This document shows positions 18,851 through 26,888 of a stretch of DNA of 37,763 bases, in pieces (the first letter of the stretch is position 1; each line of letters starts with the position of its first letter). The translations under genes and the position numbers were made by a program. Under the pieces are notes generated by a model. That model did not search any database, had not been told where the DNA came from, and saw only the letters and a list, made by a program, of their open reading frames with translations. The stretch is from the NCBI GenBank assembly GCA_023266475.1, contig JAHFQA010000006.1:1-37763 (forward strand), in the 5' to 3' direction. Source of the DNA: Candidatus Woesearchaeota archaeon (lineage in GTDB: Archaea; Nanobdellota; Nanobdellia; Woesearchaeales; GW2011-AR4).

Positions 18851-20071
18851 CTACTCCTCAATCTTTTGCATTAAGTCGTCCATATCAACCGGACGAAATT
18901 TTGTTAATTCTGTTGATATGTTTATTCTCTTATTTTTTTTATCAATAAAAGGGCATTCATCTAACTTATTGTTATGGTGATGTCCGCAGATTGCCCAGTC
19001 ATCCCAACTTGATGGGATATTGGCAGGATCGTGCACCAGGAAAAATCTTCTGCCTTTGTATTCTATAATCAGGCTATCAAAAACATTCTTTGTTTTGGAA
19101 ATTCTATCATGTTGGTTTCTTTCTCCAGTGGGTTTATAAGAAAAACCCCTAATGAAGAATGTATCCCCATTAAGTTTAGTCAGCCAATAATCAGCGCTTC
19201 TACTTTCTTTTCCAAAGCTCATGTCGCCAAGGAAATAAACTTTATCCTTCTTGCTAACTGTGTTATTCCAGTTATTGACAAGAGTCCTATTCATATCTTT
19301 TGTATTTAGAAATGGTCTTTTACAATATTTGATTATATTCGTGTGGTCTAAATGTAAGTCCGAAGTAACAAAAGTCCTTGGTTTTCTGAAAACATTTTTC
19401 AGTTTTTCAGTAAAACTTTTATATTCTACATTGATTCTTTCTTCTATAAATTCATTCGGATTAAATTTGTTCTCAAAATGACCTTTCAATAAATCCAATG
19501 TTTGAGCATAAACTCTTTTGTCCTTCGCTAATCTTCTTACTAATGGTCTTCTGAGTAAGAAATCATATTCTCTTAATATAAACCCGCCCTTTAACAATGT
19601 TGCTCTTACCATTACATGCTTAAAATTCAATTTTGATTTTCTATTGATGTAATCCTTTATAGCAGAAAATTTGTCTTCTGGTAGTTTCATTGCTATTGTC
19701 GCATGAAATGCAAAATCTTTTTCATAATCAAATGGTCTAAGCTGACAATACGGTTTTAGTATTTGGGATAGATTCCATCTAAATTCTTCTAATTCTTTGC
19801 TTGGATTAACATCCAAAAATACAACTTTGCTGTTTTCAAAAGCGCTAAAACCATCAATCTCAAAATTCATTAAAGGGCTTTTAGAACATAATCGGTTAAA
19901 ATCGCCAATTAATCTTTTTTCATCATTTGTATAAAATGGACCTACTAAAGTTATATGTGGTATTGCTCGTTTATATCCTAATCTAAATCGTCTATTAATT
20001 TCATAAACCAATTTCTTTATTTCATATTTTGCTTTTCCAAGAAACCTGAATTCTATAAGATAGTGGACCAT
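18851..20071 (-). CDS. 2H phosphoesterase (LigT-like) fused to calcineurin-like metallophosphoesterase
   Basis: Two HxT/S motifs (PHITLVGPF, FHATIAM) then TSDLHLDHTNIIKYCKRPF, FLGDMSFG, GHHHN; ATG is 1 nt after the HEPN stop. Confidence 0.85.
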   Translation of the reverse strand: MVHYLIEFRFLGKAKYEIKKLVYEINRRFRLGYKRAIPHITLVGPFYTNDEKRLIGDFNRLCSKSPLMNFEIDGFSAFENSKVVFLDVNPSKELEEFRWNLSQILKPYCQLRPFDYEKDFAFHATIAMKLPEDKFSAIKDYINRKSKLNFKHVMVRATLLKGGFILREYDFLLRRPLVRRLAKDKRVYAQTLDLLKGHFENKFNPNEFIEERINVEYKSFTEKLKNVFRKPRTFVTSDLHLDHTNIIKYCKRPFLNTKDMNRTLVNNWNNTVSKKDKVYFLGDMSFGKESRSADYWLTKLNGDTFFIRGFSYKPTGERNQHDRISKTKNVFDSLIIEYKGRRFFLVHDPANIPSSWDDWAICGHHHNNKLDECPFIDKKNKRINISTELTKFRPVDMDDLMQKIEE

Positions 20072-20072
20072 C

Positions 20073-20666
20073 TTACTTACTGCTTTTGTCAATAATTTTT
20101 TTTATTTCTCTCCTGAATTTTTGTGCGCGTTCCAGAGAAGTTTTTGCTTTTGATTCCACAAGCACTGTTCCCATCTCATAAGTGAATGAACTTCTTTTCT
20201 TTTTTTCAAAGAAATAATCTTCCATCAATTCATCAGCTTTTTGCTTTCCAAGAAGTTCAGCAGCATCTTCTTTTGCTTCAATAAAATCTTCCAAAAATTC
20301 TTTCTGTAATTTACCTGTGAGGTAAAAATAGTATATCATCGCATCAAATGTTACAGCATGTATAGAAAGGTCAGCTTTTATCTTAATTCCATTATTTTCC
20401 AAGAGTGCTCTCGCCATGTAAAACATGCTGTAATAACTGGCATTGACTACCCAGAGCAAGCCATTGAAGCTAGTAAAGCCAAGAGATTCCTGTTTTTTAG
20501 GATTGGTTGATAGTTCAAATAGTGCTTTTGCAGAATCGATTGAATCGTTAGCGTTCTTGAGGAAAAAATCTACATGTTCTGGCTTTCCTTTTGATTTTAT
20601 TGCACCATCACTGATAAATTGCTTAACTCTGTTTTCTGCTTCTTTTAACTTTTTTTCATCCAACAT
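20073..20666 (-). CDS. HEPN-domain protein
   Basis: VNASYYSMFYMARALLENNGIKIKADLSIHAVTF, resembles HEPN/UPF0332-type core. Confidence 0.75.
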   Translation of the reverse strand: MLDEKKLKEAENRVKQFISDGAIKSKGKPEHVDFFLKNANDSIDSAKALFELSTNPKKQESLGFTSFNGLLWVVNASYYSMFYMARALLENNGIKIKADLSIHAVTFDAMIYYFYLTGKLQKEFLEDFIEAKEDAAELLGKQKADELMEDYFFEKKKRSSFTYEMGTVLVESKAKTSLERAQKFRREIKKIIDKSSK

Positions 20667-21266
20667 TTATGATCGCCCCCTTTCAATTAATCTGTAAAAC
20701 AGTTCTGCACCATATAAGATTATATGTTTATTCAAAATCTCATTCATCACATTTTTTTCATCACGTTTGGAAAGCATTTCGTAAACACTTTCAAATCCTA
20801 TAACTCTTTCCTCAAAGGACAAGTCATAATTTGATGCAATGTTATGTAAAAATTTCTCATGAAATTCTATCTTATTAGTGCTGTCCACAATTAGTAGTAT
20901 ATCAATATCTCTTGGTTTACTCGAATCAACAGTTGAGCCAAAAACAAGCAAAACAAAACTATCCTGTTTGATTTTTTTAATAACTTCATCTGCAAAAAGC
21001 TTAATGTCCTTGAATCTATCAAGTAAGTTATCTCTTTTTAAATACTCAGCAAAAGCAAGAGTTTCATGATGAATCTTGTAATTTAAGCTAAGATTTTTAT
21101 GTTTATCTTGCCCAACAATTTTAGAATCTATTAATGGCTGTATTGCTCGATGTGTAAGGGATACATGCATTTTTAGTCTTCTTGCTACCTCCCTTAGAGT
21201 AAACGATTCAGTGATATAACTAGTAAATAATTGTAATATCTTGGCTGTAGACTTATGGATATACAT
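20667..21266 (-). CDS. wHTH-MNT nucleotidyltransferase
   Basis: N-terminal HTH (LREVARRLKMHVSLTHRAIQPLIDSKIV) and NTase motif VFGSTVDSSKPRDIDILLIV; RBS GGTGA upstream of ATG 21266. Confidence 0.88.
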   Translation of the reverse strand: MYIHKSTAKILQLFTSYITESFTLREVARRLKMHVSLTHRAIQPLIDSKIVGQDKHKNLSLNYKIHHETLAFAEYLKRDNLLDRFKDIKLFADEVIKKIKQDSFVLLVFGSTVDSSKPRDIDILLIVDSTNKIEFHEKFLHNIASNYDLSFEERVIGFESVYEMLSKRDEKNVMNEILNKHIILYGAELFYRLIERGRS

Positions 21267-21267
21267 A

Positions 21268-21295
21268 TGTTCACCTTTATATGAACAAGTGTTCA
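21268..21295. promoter_or_regulatory. Operator-like TGAACA/TGTTCA palindromes upstream of wHTH-MNT gene
   Basis: TGTTCA(21268-21273), TGAACA-AG-TGTTCA(21282-21295) adjacent to TATA-like TTTATATA. Confidence 0.6.
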
Positions 21296-21339
21296 CTTAA
21301 TAGTATATAAATGTTACGATTTCCATTAGGTTTTCTCGC

Positions 21340-21505
21340 CTTGATACTTGTTCTTGATGTATCGCTTCGCTCATTTGATAGAACGACGCCCTCTTTCTCA
21401 ATTCTGCGGACGCAGGTTTTCAGAACTTCGTAGCTGAAAATGAACTTAACAAGAATTTCTATAAGTTAGTTGCAATTTTTTCGGGGCAAAGACGAGATTG
21501 GGGCA
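21340..21505. repeat. Mosaic intergenic repeat, copy B
   Basis: Aligns end to end with copy A over 21403-21505; left part aligns with copy C (CTTGATACTTnTT...TTGATAGAACGA). Confidence 0.8.
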
Positions 21506-21574
21506 ATAGAATACGAGAGCTTGACAGCTGACGGCAATAATTTTAAATATACCTCCTTATTTCTATCTATAGTA

Positions 21575-22465
21575 ATGGATGCTAAAACATATTCACCTAG
21601 TGGAGCAAGTCCAACAACTTCTAATGAAGAACAAGGATTCTTTAGAAAGCACAAATACGGTTTAATTCAGACGGGATTGTTCACAGCATGCGGAGGGATG
21701 ATGTATGGGATGCTTACATTATTGATGGGGCAGATTGTTGTTAATAGTTCAGAAGTCTATGAGTATCATAATCCAAGAGCAGTTGAGCAAAGGACTCAAA
21801 ATAGGAGAGGGAATGTAAAGAAAGATGCAGTTCTCACTTTGATGGATAAAGTTGAGCCCTATATGATGCCAATAGTTAGAGCCACAGAAGCTCCGTGGAG
21901 AAAAATGAGTTATGTAATGCCTGAACATTATAAGCAAGCAAGAGCTAAAGCATTCCAAATTGCAGGAATTGATGAAAATAACCCATTGCATGATAAAAAA
22001 AGATTTGATCTTTACAGACAACTTGGATTTGCAGTTTTAAGAGATGAAGATGGAAGCAGAGGAATTTATATTCCTTTCAAAGTTTTGAAAGACTTTATCG
22101 AGAAAAATTCTTCATTTAGAAATCCAGAATGGGACCAATTGCTTGAACCAGAGACTACTTCAGGTGGAAAGTATACAGGAACTTTAATGGGTAAAGTGTT
22201 TCACAAAGCCGACTCAAAAGCTCAAGGTGGTAATGAAGATGGGGTTGCCGATAATTTAGAATGGAACAGAGCTTTGAAAGCAATGGGTTATACTACTGTT
22301 GATGACATTATCGAGGATATAATCCAAAAAGTAAAAGCCAATAGTCCTGAATTAAATGCCGAATTAAGACAGACAATTAGAAGTGTAAAAAAAGGCGATA
22401 AAATAGCTGATTTTGATACAGGACTTCCAACAAGAACGTGGGAATCCTATCTACAGATGAAGTAA
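21575..22465 (+). CDS. Hypothetical membrane-anchored protein with EF-hand-like segment
   Basis: TM segment YGLIQTGLFTACGGMMYGMLTLLMGQIVV; ADSKAQGGNEDGVADNLEWNRALKAMGY resembles a Ca-binding loop. Confidence 0.6.
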   Translation: MDAKTYSPSGASPTTSNEEQGFFRKHKYGLIQTGLFTACGGMMYGMLTLLMGQIVVNSSEVYEYHNPRAVEQRTQNRRGNVKKDAVLTLMDKVEPYMMPIVRATEAPWRKMSYVMPEHYKQARAKAFQIAGIDENNPLHDKKRFDLYRQLGFAVLRDEDGSRGIYIPFKVLKDFIEKNSSFRNPEWDQLLEPETTSGGKYTGTLMGKVFHKADSKAQGGNEDGVADNLEWNRALKAMGYTTVDDIIEDIIQKVKANSPELNAELRQTIRSVKKGDKIADFDTGLPTRTWESYLQMK

Positions 22466-22477
22466 TTATTTAATTCT

Positions 22478-22620
22478 GTTGCCCCTTAATGTATTTTACT
22501 TTATTGTGCTTCGCACTTTATTTACTTTGCCCCAAAAAAAACTTTGCTTCGCAACCTCATTGCATTCTCCTTTCAGTCGTAGGAATATTTAACGTGAGTC
22601 CCAATGCGTTTCCAATCAGG
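22478..22620. repeat. Mosaic intergenic repeat, copy D
   Basis: GTGCTTCGCACTTTATTT (cf. copy A tail) and GCCCCAAAAAAAACTTTGCTTCGCAACC.C.TTGCA (cf. copy C). Confidence 0.65.
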
Positions 22621-22724
22621 TATATTTCCAGATATTTTCTTTCTTATTTGTTAATATATCTTCACGGTCGAATAATCGGACACCGAATAAACTCAAAATC
22701 CGTATTATTTTAAAGGAGAATATT

Positions 22725-23009
22725 TCAATCAACCATAAACAATTTGCTGTCTTTTCCAACATCGAATAATCCAAGCCTTGCACCAATATCAAGAAAAGCA
22801 TGTGCGTAAACAACTGCACCGAACGCATTTACCAGATCTCCTTTTTTCTCAAAGTATTTTGCATCGTTATAATACCTTTGCGCCAAGTCAAGCAAATCCT
22901 CTGCCTCTTTTTTATGCTTTTCAACGATTTTAACTTTTTTCAGGGCTTTAGCTGTAAGACCAAAGTATTTTGTTAATTTATCTTTAATACTTATTCCAGC
23001 GTTCATCAT
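22725..23009 (-). CDS. DUF357-family archaeal protein
   Basis: DLAQRYYNDAKYFEKKGDLVNAFGAVVYAHAFLDIGARLGLFDV. Confidence 0.85.
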   Translation of the reverse strand: MMNAGISIKDKLTKYFGLTAKALKKVKIVEKHKKEAEDLLDLAQRYYNDAKYFEKKGDLVNAFGAVVYAHAFLDIGARLGLFDVGKDSKLFMVD

Positions 23010-23103
23010 ATTTATTGTTTCAGTCTTTTTTTAATGTTTCTTCAGAAATGGGCATATTTTCTAAAGATTCACTTTTGAAATAGATAGTATTTTTGAGCTT
23101 CAT

Positions 23104-23481
23104 TTAAGGCTCAACTCTTTTTATTTTCAAATCATCAAAATCTTTATCATACGAAACAAATTTTGAGCAATTGTGAATTAATGCTGCAGCATAATTTATT
23201 AAGTCAAAAATATTAAGGTCGTATTTTTCTATTCTTCTAAATGCTTCAAAAAGCAAATCTTTGTCTAAATCGATAATAAGGCCTTGATTCTTGAACAAGG
23301 ATTTAATGGAATTTGTTGCATAATCTTTATCCTTTCTTATTATTGAAATTGCGTGATGGGCTTCTACAAGGCATAGGGCATTGGTAATAAACTCTTCAGA
23401 AAGAACTCTGCGACAATTTTCTTTTTCACTATTATTTGTAAATGCCTTTATTATCACGTTTGAATCAACGAATTGCATCAT
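23104..23481 (-). CDS. PIN-domain toxin (VapC-like)
   Basis: MQFVDSNVIIKAF...NIFDLINYAAALIHNCSKFVSYDKDFDDL. Confidence 0.85.
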   Translation of the reverse strand: MMQFVDSNVIIKAFTNNSEKENCRRVLSEEFITNALCLVEAHHAISIIRKDKDYATNSIKSLFKNQGLIIDLDKDLLFEAFRRIEKYDLNIFDLINYAAALIHNCSKFVSYDKDFDDLKIKRVEP

Positions 23482-23705
23482 CTTTTATGCCTCAATTCAT
23501 GGCTTAACTTGATTACTTGCCGTGTGCTGAATTTTTTCTTTTCCTTCATCTCATCACATTTCCTGTACATTTCATTTATGTCTGGAATTTCCTCGTCTTC
23601 AAGCATCCTTTTTAGCACAGAGTCATAGCTTTCATTTGGGTGTTCTTTCTTCTGGCTTAACCTTCTCTTTGTGTTTTCATATAGCTGGATAGTTGTTATT
23701 TTCAT
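23478..23705 (-). CDS. VapB-like antitoxin
   Basis: MKITTIQLYENTKRRLSQKKEHPNESYDSVLKRMLED; stop overlaps PIN start. Confidence 0.8.
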   Translation of the reverse strand: MKITTIQLYENTKRRLSQKKEHPNESYDSVLKRMLEDEEIPDINEMYRKCDEMKEKKKFSTRQVIKLSHELRHKR

Positions 23706-23717
23706 GTTATTCACCTG

Positions 23718-23729
23718 TACCTATAGGTA
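23718..23729. promoter_or_regulatory. Perfect palindrome operator TACCTATAGGTA
   Basis: 12-bp palindrome between VapB-like start and TATA-like GTATATAAAT. Confidence 0.6.
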
Positions 23730-23827
23730 GCTATAGATGAGTATATAAATTTTGCGGTTATTTGTTACCTTTTATAAGTAACAAAAATAGAAAGATTTAT
23801 AAACTGATTATTTGTACCTTTAGTGCT

Positions 23828-24895
23828 ATGAATCCACATTATTTTGAGGTCACATCTGATCTACCTGAAGAAATTGAAATGATAGTTATGGAACTTGGCA
23901 AGGATTATGAAGTTTCACGTCCAAGACTCGGAGAAAATTTTCTCACTTCGTCAAGCTTATCACTGCCCCTTATGCATGGCACAAGAATTATTGTGCAATT
24001 CCAGTATAACGGGGAAATTAACCTATCGCCTAGTTTTATTGATGACGAAAGTATGGAAAGGGATTATCATTGGGTAGAGACAATTAATGATGCAAACCCA
24101 ATTTTTAATCAAAGAATTCAAGAAGGTCAGAGACCAAATTATAAATTCGTTGCAGATTACCGCCAACTTCCACAGGTTTTCCCATCCTTGCAAAAGGCAA
24201 TCAAAGCTGGTGAGCGATTTAGAACGCTAGATGTATGTGATGTCATTAATACTGTCGGCCTTGAAGATATTGTTCGAAAAGTTGAACACAAATCACTAAT
24301 AAAAACTTTGGCAAATATATATGATTTAATATCTAAAGCGACAAGCGGTGAAGAGCATGAAGAGATGAAAACTGAAAAAAACCTTAGCTTTCTAGTTAAA
24401 GAATATTTGAATACAGGCAAATTCAGCGGCGATTGTAAATCTGTTTCAATATTTACAGCAGGTTTAGCAATTGGTGCTGGTCTTCATGCAAGAGTTTTAG
24501 TTGGTGCAATCTTCGAAGCAGAGGATTATGGAGAGACAATTTCTAGATACAAATTTTTGATAGATAAGAACTATGCCAGACTCGAAGAATGCAAGAGACT
24601 AAATGCTCCAGCAGTTATGATAAAATATATTATTAAATGTATCACAAATTTAGAGAAAGAATTGAAAGATTTAAAGCCAGGCACAACAACTGAACGAAGT
24701 GGGGGTCATAACTGGACTGAAGTGTATGTACCTTTAGAAAACAGGAGGGACACATGGTTCGTAGTTGATCCTGCTTTCGGAACTTTTGGGAAATATCCTA
24801 CTGGAAAGCACCAATACGTCGCAATTTGCACTATGCCTGAATTTTTAGACCAATCTGTGAAATCAATAACCTTGAAAGTGGACTACAAAAAATAA
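23828..24895 (+). CDS. Transglutaminase-like domain protein
   Basis: GDCKSVSIFTAGLAIGAGLHARVLVG...GGHNWTEVYVP...WFVVDPAFGTF Cys-His-Asp pattern. Confidence 0.85.
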   Translation: MNPHYFEVTSDLPEEIEMIVMELGKDYEVSRPRLGENFLTSSSLSLPLMHGTRIIVQFQYNGEINLSPSFIDDESMERDYHWVETINDANPIFNQRIQEGQRPNYKFVADYRQLPQVFPSLQKAIKAGERFRTLDVCDVINTVGLEDIVRKVEHKSLIKTLANIYDLISKATSGEEHEEMKTEKNLSFLVKEYLNTGKFSGDCKSVSIFTAGLAIGAGLHARVLVGAIFEAEDYGETISRYKFLIDKNYARLEECKRLNAPAVMIKYIIKCITNLEKELKDLKPGTTTERSGGHNWTEVYVPLENRRDTWFVVDPAFGTFGKYPTGKHQYVAICTMPEFLDQSVKSITLKVDYKK

Positions 24896-24956
24896 ATAAA
24901 AGAAATCACAAATACTTTCTCAATTCCTATGTCGCACAGTGCCAGAATTTTTTTAT

Positions 24957-25100
24957 TCATGCTCGCTGTTCTTTTTCATATATCATATCCTTATACTTCT
25001 CTCTAACGGAATTTAACAATTCAGCCTTTTCATCTTCTGTCATTTTAGACATTTCTTCTCTAATCATATGCAGTTCGTCCATTGTTTTTGACTTTTTCAT
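24957..25100 (-). CDS. 47-aa small protein adjacent to PIN remnant (antitoxin-like)
   Basis: MKKSKTMDELHMIREEMSKMTEDEKAELLNSVREKYKDMIYEKEQRA; ATGA overlap with the PIN remnant stop. Confidence 0.55.
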   Translation of the reverse strand: MKKSKTMDELHMIREEMSKMTEDEKAELLNSVREKYKDMIYEKEQRA

Positions 25101-25371
25101 TCTAAAACCTCTTCTGGCGTTATTATCAATATGCCGGCATAGCCACTTTCCTTATTAACTTTACTGACGCCCACAATTGTTTTGAGCTTGACTATATGCT
25201 CCATATTCCAGCTGACTAGGACTTCCATCGTATTGACAGAAGCCAATGCTAAATGGATGGTTCATGATTTTGAATACCCACATCAAAGAATCTTTTAGTT
25301 ATTTTAGCTCGTTCTTAATCATCAGTAGCAAATGCAAAGTTTATGGCAGAAGATTCGATATATAGCCTCAT
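25097..25371 (-). pseudogene. Degraded PIN-domain toxin gene
   Basis: MRLYIESSAINFAFATDD*ERAKITKRFFDV... then shifted frame LALASVNTMEVLVSWNMEHIVKLKTIVGVSKVNKESGYAGILIITPEEVLE. Confidence 0.85.
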
Positions 25372-25404
25372 TTTGAGCCCCATTAATACAATAAATTCAA
25401 AATC

Positions 25405-26178
25405 TCACAAATACTTCCTCAATTCTTTTCCTTTTTCAATGCCGATGTCAATCATCTTGCTGATTTCGTCTATTGTCAGGGGAAAATCTCCGCCTTTCTG
25501 CATGGCGCACAAAGTGCCGTCTTCAATTGAGGAAACAGTCAGCCTCGCATCAATGACTCTTTCTTCTTCAACATCAGGGTCGACTATGAATTTGTCGCTT
25601 ATTTTTATAACCGTAACTGCAATAGGCGTTTTCTCAAGCTGAAGCTTTTTATCAGTTTTTTGCTTGTAGTCTATCTTCTCGCCATCAAAGCTTGGATATT
25701 TGGCGTCCTTCAATGCTGCAATTGCTGCCAGCGAAGACGCATCCAATAAGTTCCCTGCGTCGTTAATCGGGCAAATGTCAATTATGACCATCCATATTTT
25801 TTCTTTTGGTGTTATACACAGCTTCTTAAAGTCAAGAGCCTTGCTTTCCCTGATACCCCTGTCAACCACTCTTGCAAGCTCAATTGCCTGTATTCCAGGC
25901 GGCCCAAGCTCAAATTCAGGGTTTGACAATGGCAATAATTCAGCACCTACAATTATGGTGCCTTCGTCAGGCGTGTCTGGATATGGCTCGCCGACATCCA
26001 ATTTAATTCCAACCATCACATCTGTGTCGCCAATCCTTACGCGAGCAGAACCCTCTGCAGTTTTCACAACACCGTATTCCAGCTCAATTGGCTTTCTGTA
26101 ATCGGTTAGCTTTCTCCCGTCAAGCCTTATGCCGGCATTCAGCAAGCTAATTATGTGACTTCTAAGTTCTCTGTACAT
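25405..26178 (-). CDS. rrp42: Exosome complex protein Rrp42
   Basis: RLDGRKLTDYRKPIELEYGVVKTAEGSARVRIGDTDVMVGIK; RNase PH fold, downstream of Rrp41. Confidence 0.95.
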   Translation of the reverse strand: MYRELRSHIISLLNAGIRLDGRKLTDYRKPIELEYGVVKTAEGSARVRIGDTDVMVGIKLDVGEPYPDTPDEGTIIVGAELLPLSNPEFELGPPGIQAIELARVVDRGIRESKALDFKKLCITPKEKIWMVIIDICPINDAGNLLDASSLAAIAALKDAKYPSFDGEKIDYKQKTDKKLQLEKTPIAVTVIKISDKFIVDPDVEEERVIDARLTVSSIEDGTLCAMQKGGDFPLTIDEISKMIDIGIEKGKELRKYL

Positions 26179-26888
26179 TAGACTTCAACCTCGTGATATT
26201 TTTCCTTTAAGGCATTTTTCTGAATTTCGTAAATACTTGCAATCGCTTTTTTTCCCATTTCAAGCAATTTCATCAATTCATCTTTCTTTATCTCGCCATC
26301 CATCTGCAATAAAGTCACTTTTCCAGAATTTGGCATGATTGCTATTGGAACATCGGCAACTGGGACATCAGGATAGCTTTCTTCAGAATAATCCAAGTCA
26401 ACCAGCAATTTGTCAGCGACTTTGCCAACAGACACAGCACAAACCAGATCCTTCATCTCAAGCCCTGCATCAGCTAATGCCATTGAAGCCGCACAAATCC
26501 CAGCGCACCTTGAGCCAGCTTCCGTCTGAGGCAATTCAATAAAAACATCAACTACTGAGTTAGGATACTCGTCAAGATTCAAGACAGGAAGAAGTGCTTT
26601 TTCTGTAACTAATGAAATCTCTTTTGACCTTCTGGAGCCACCAGGCCTTACCCTTTCACCTGAACTCGAGAAAGGCATCATGTTATAGCTGCACCTCAAA
26701 ATCCCTTTTTGTGGGTCTTGCAAGAATTTAGGATGAAGGTTTCTTGGCCCGTAAACTGCAGCATAAGCCCATGTATTTCCAATCTTGAACATAGCAGAGC
26801 CATCCGCTCTCTTAACTACGCCAACTTTTGCCTCTATTGGCCTCATTTCATCAAATTTCCTTCCATTCAGTCTTTCTTTGTATGCCAT
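26178..26888 (-). CDS. rrp41: Exosome complex exonuclease Rrp41
   Basis: ERLNGRKFDEMRPIEAKVGVVKRADGSAMFKIGNTWAYAAVYGPRNLHPKF. Confidence 0.96.
   Translation of the reverse strand: MAYKERLNGRKFDEMRPIEAKVGVVKRADGSAMFKIGNTWAYAAVYGPRNLHPKFLQDPQKGILRCSYNMMPFSSSGERVRPGGSRRSKEISLVTEKALLPVLNLDEYPNSVVDVFIELPQTEAGSRCAGICAASMALADAGLEMKDLVCAVSVGKVADKLLVDLDYSEESYPDVPVADVPIAIMPNSGKVTLLQMDGEIKKDELMKLLEMGKKAIASIYEIQKNALKEKYHEVEV

Noticed and set aside
25700-26101. 133-aa plus ORF antisense to rrp42
   Set aside because: Shadow ORF of a strongly supported exosome gene; same for other antisense ORFs over psmA, sbds, ftsZ and glpX.
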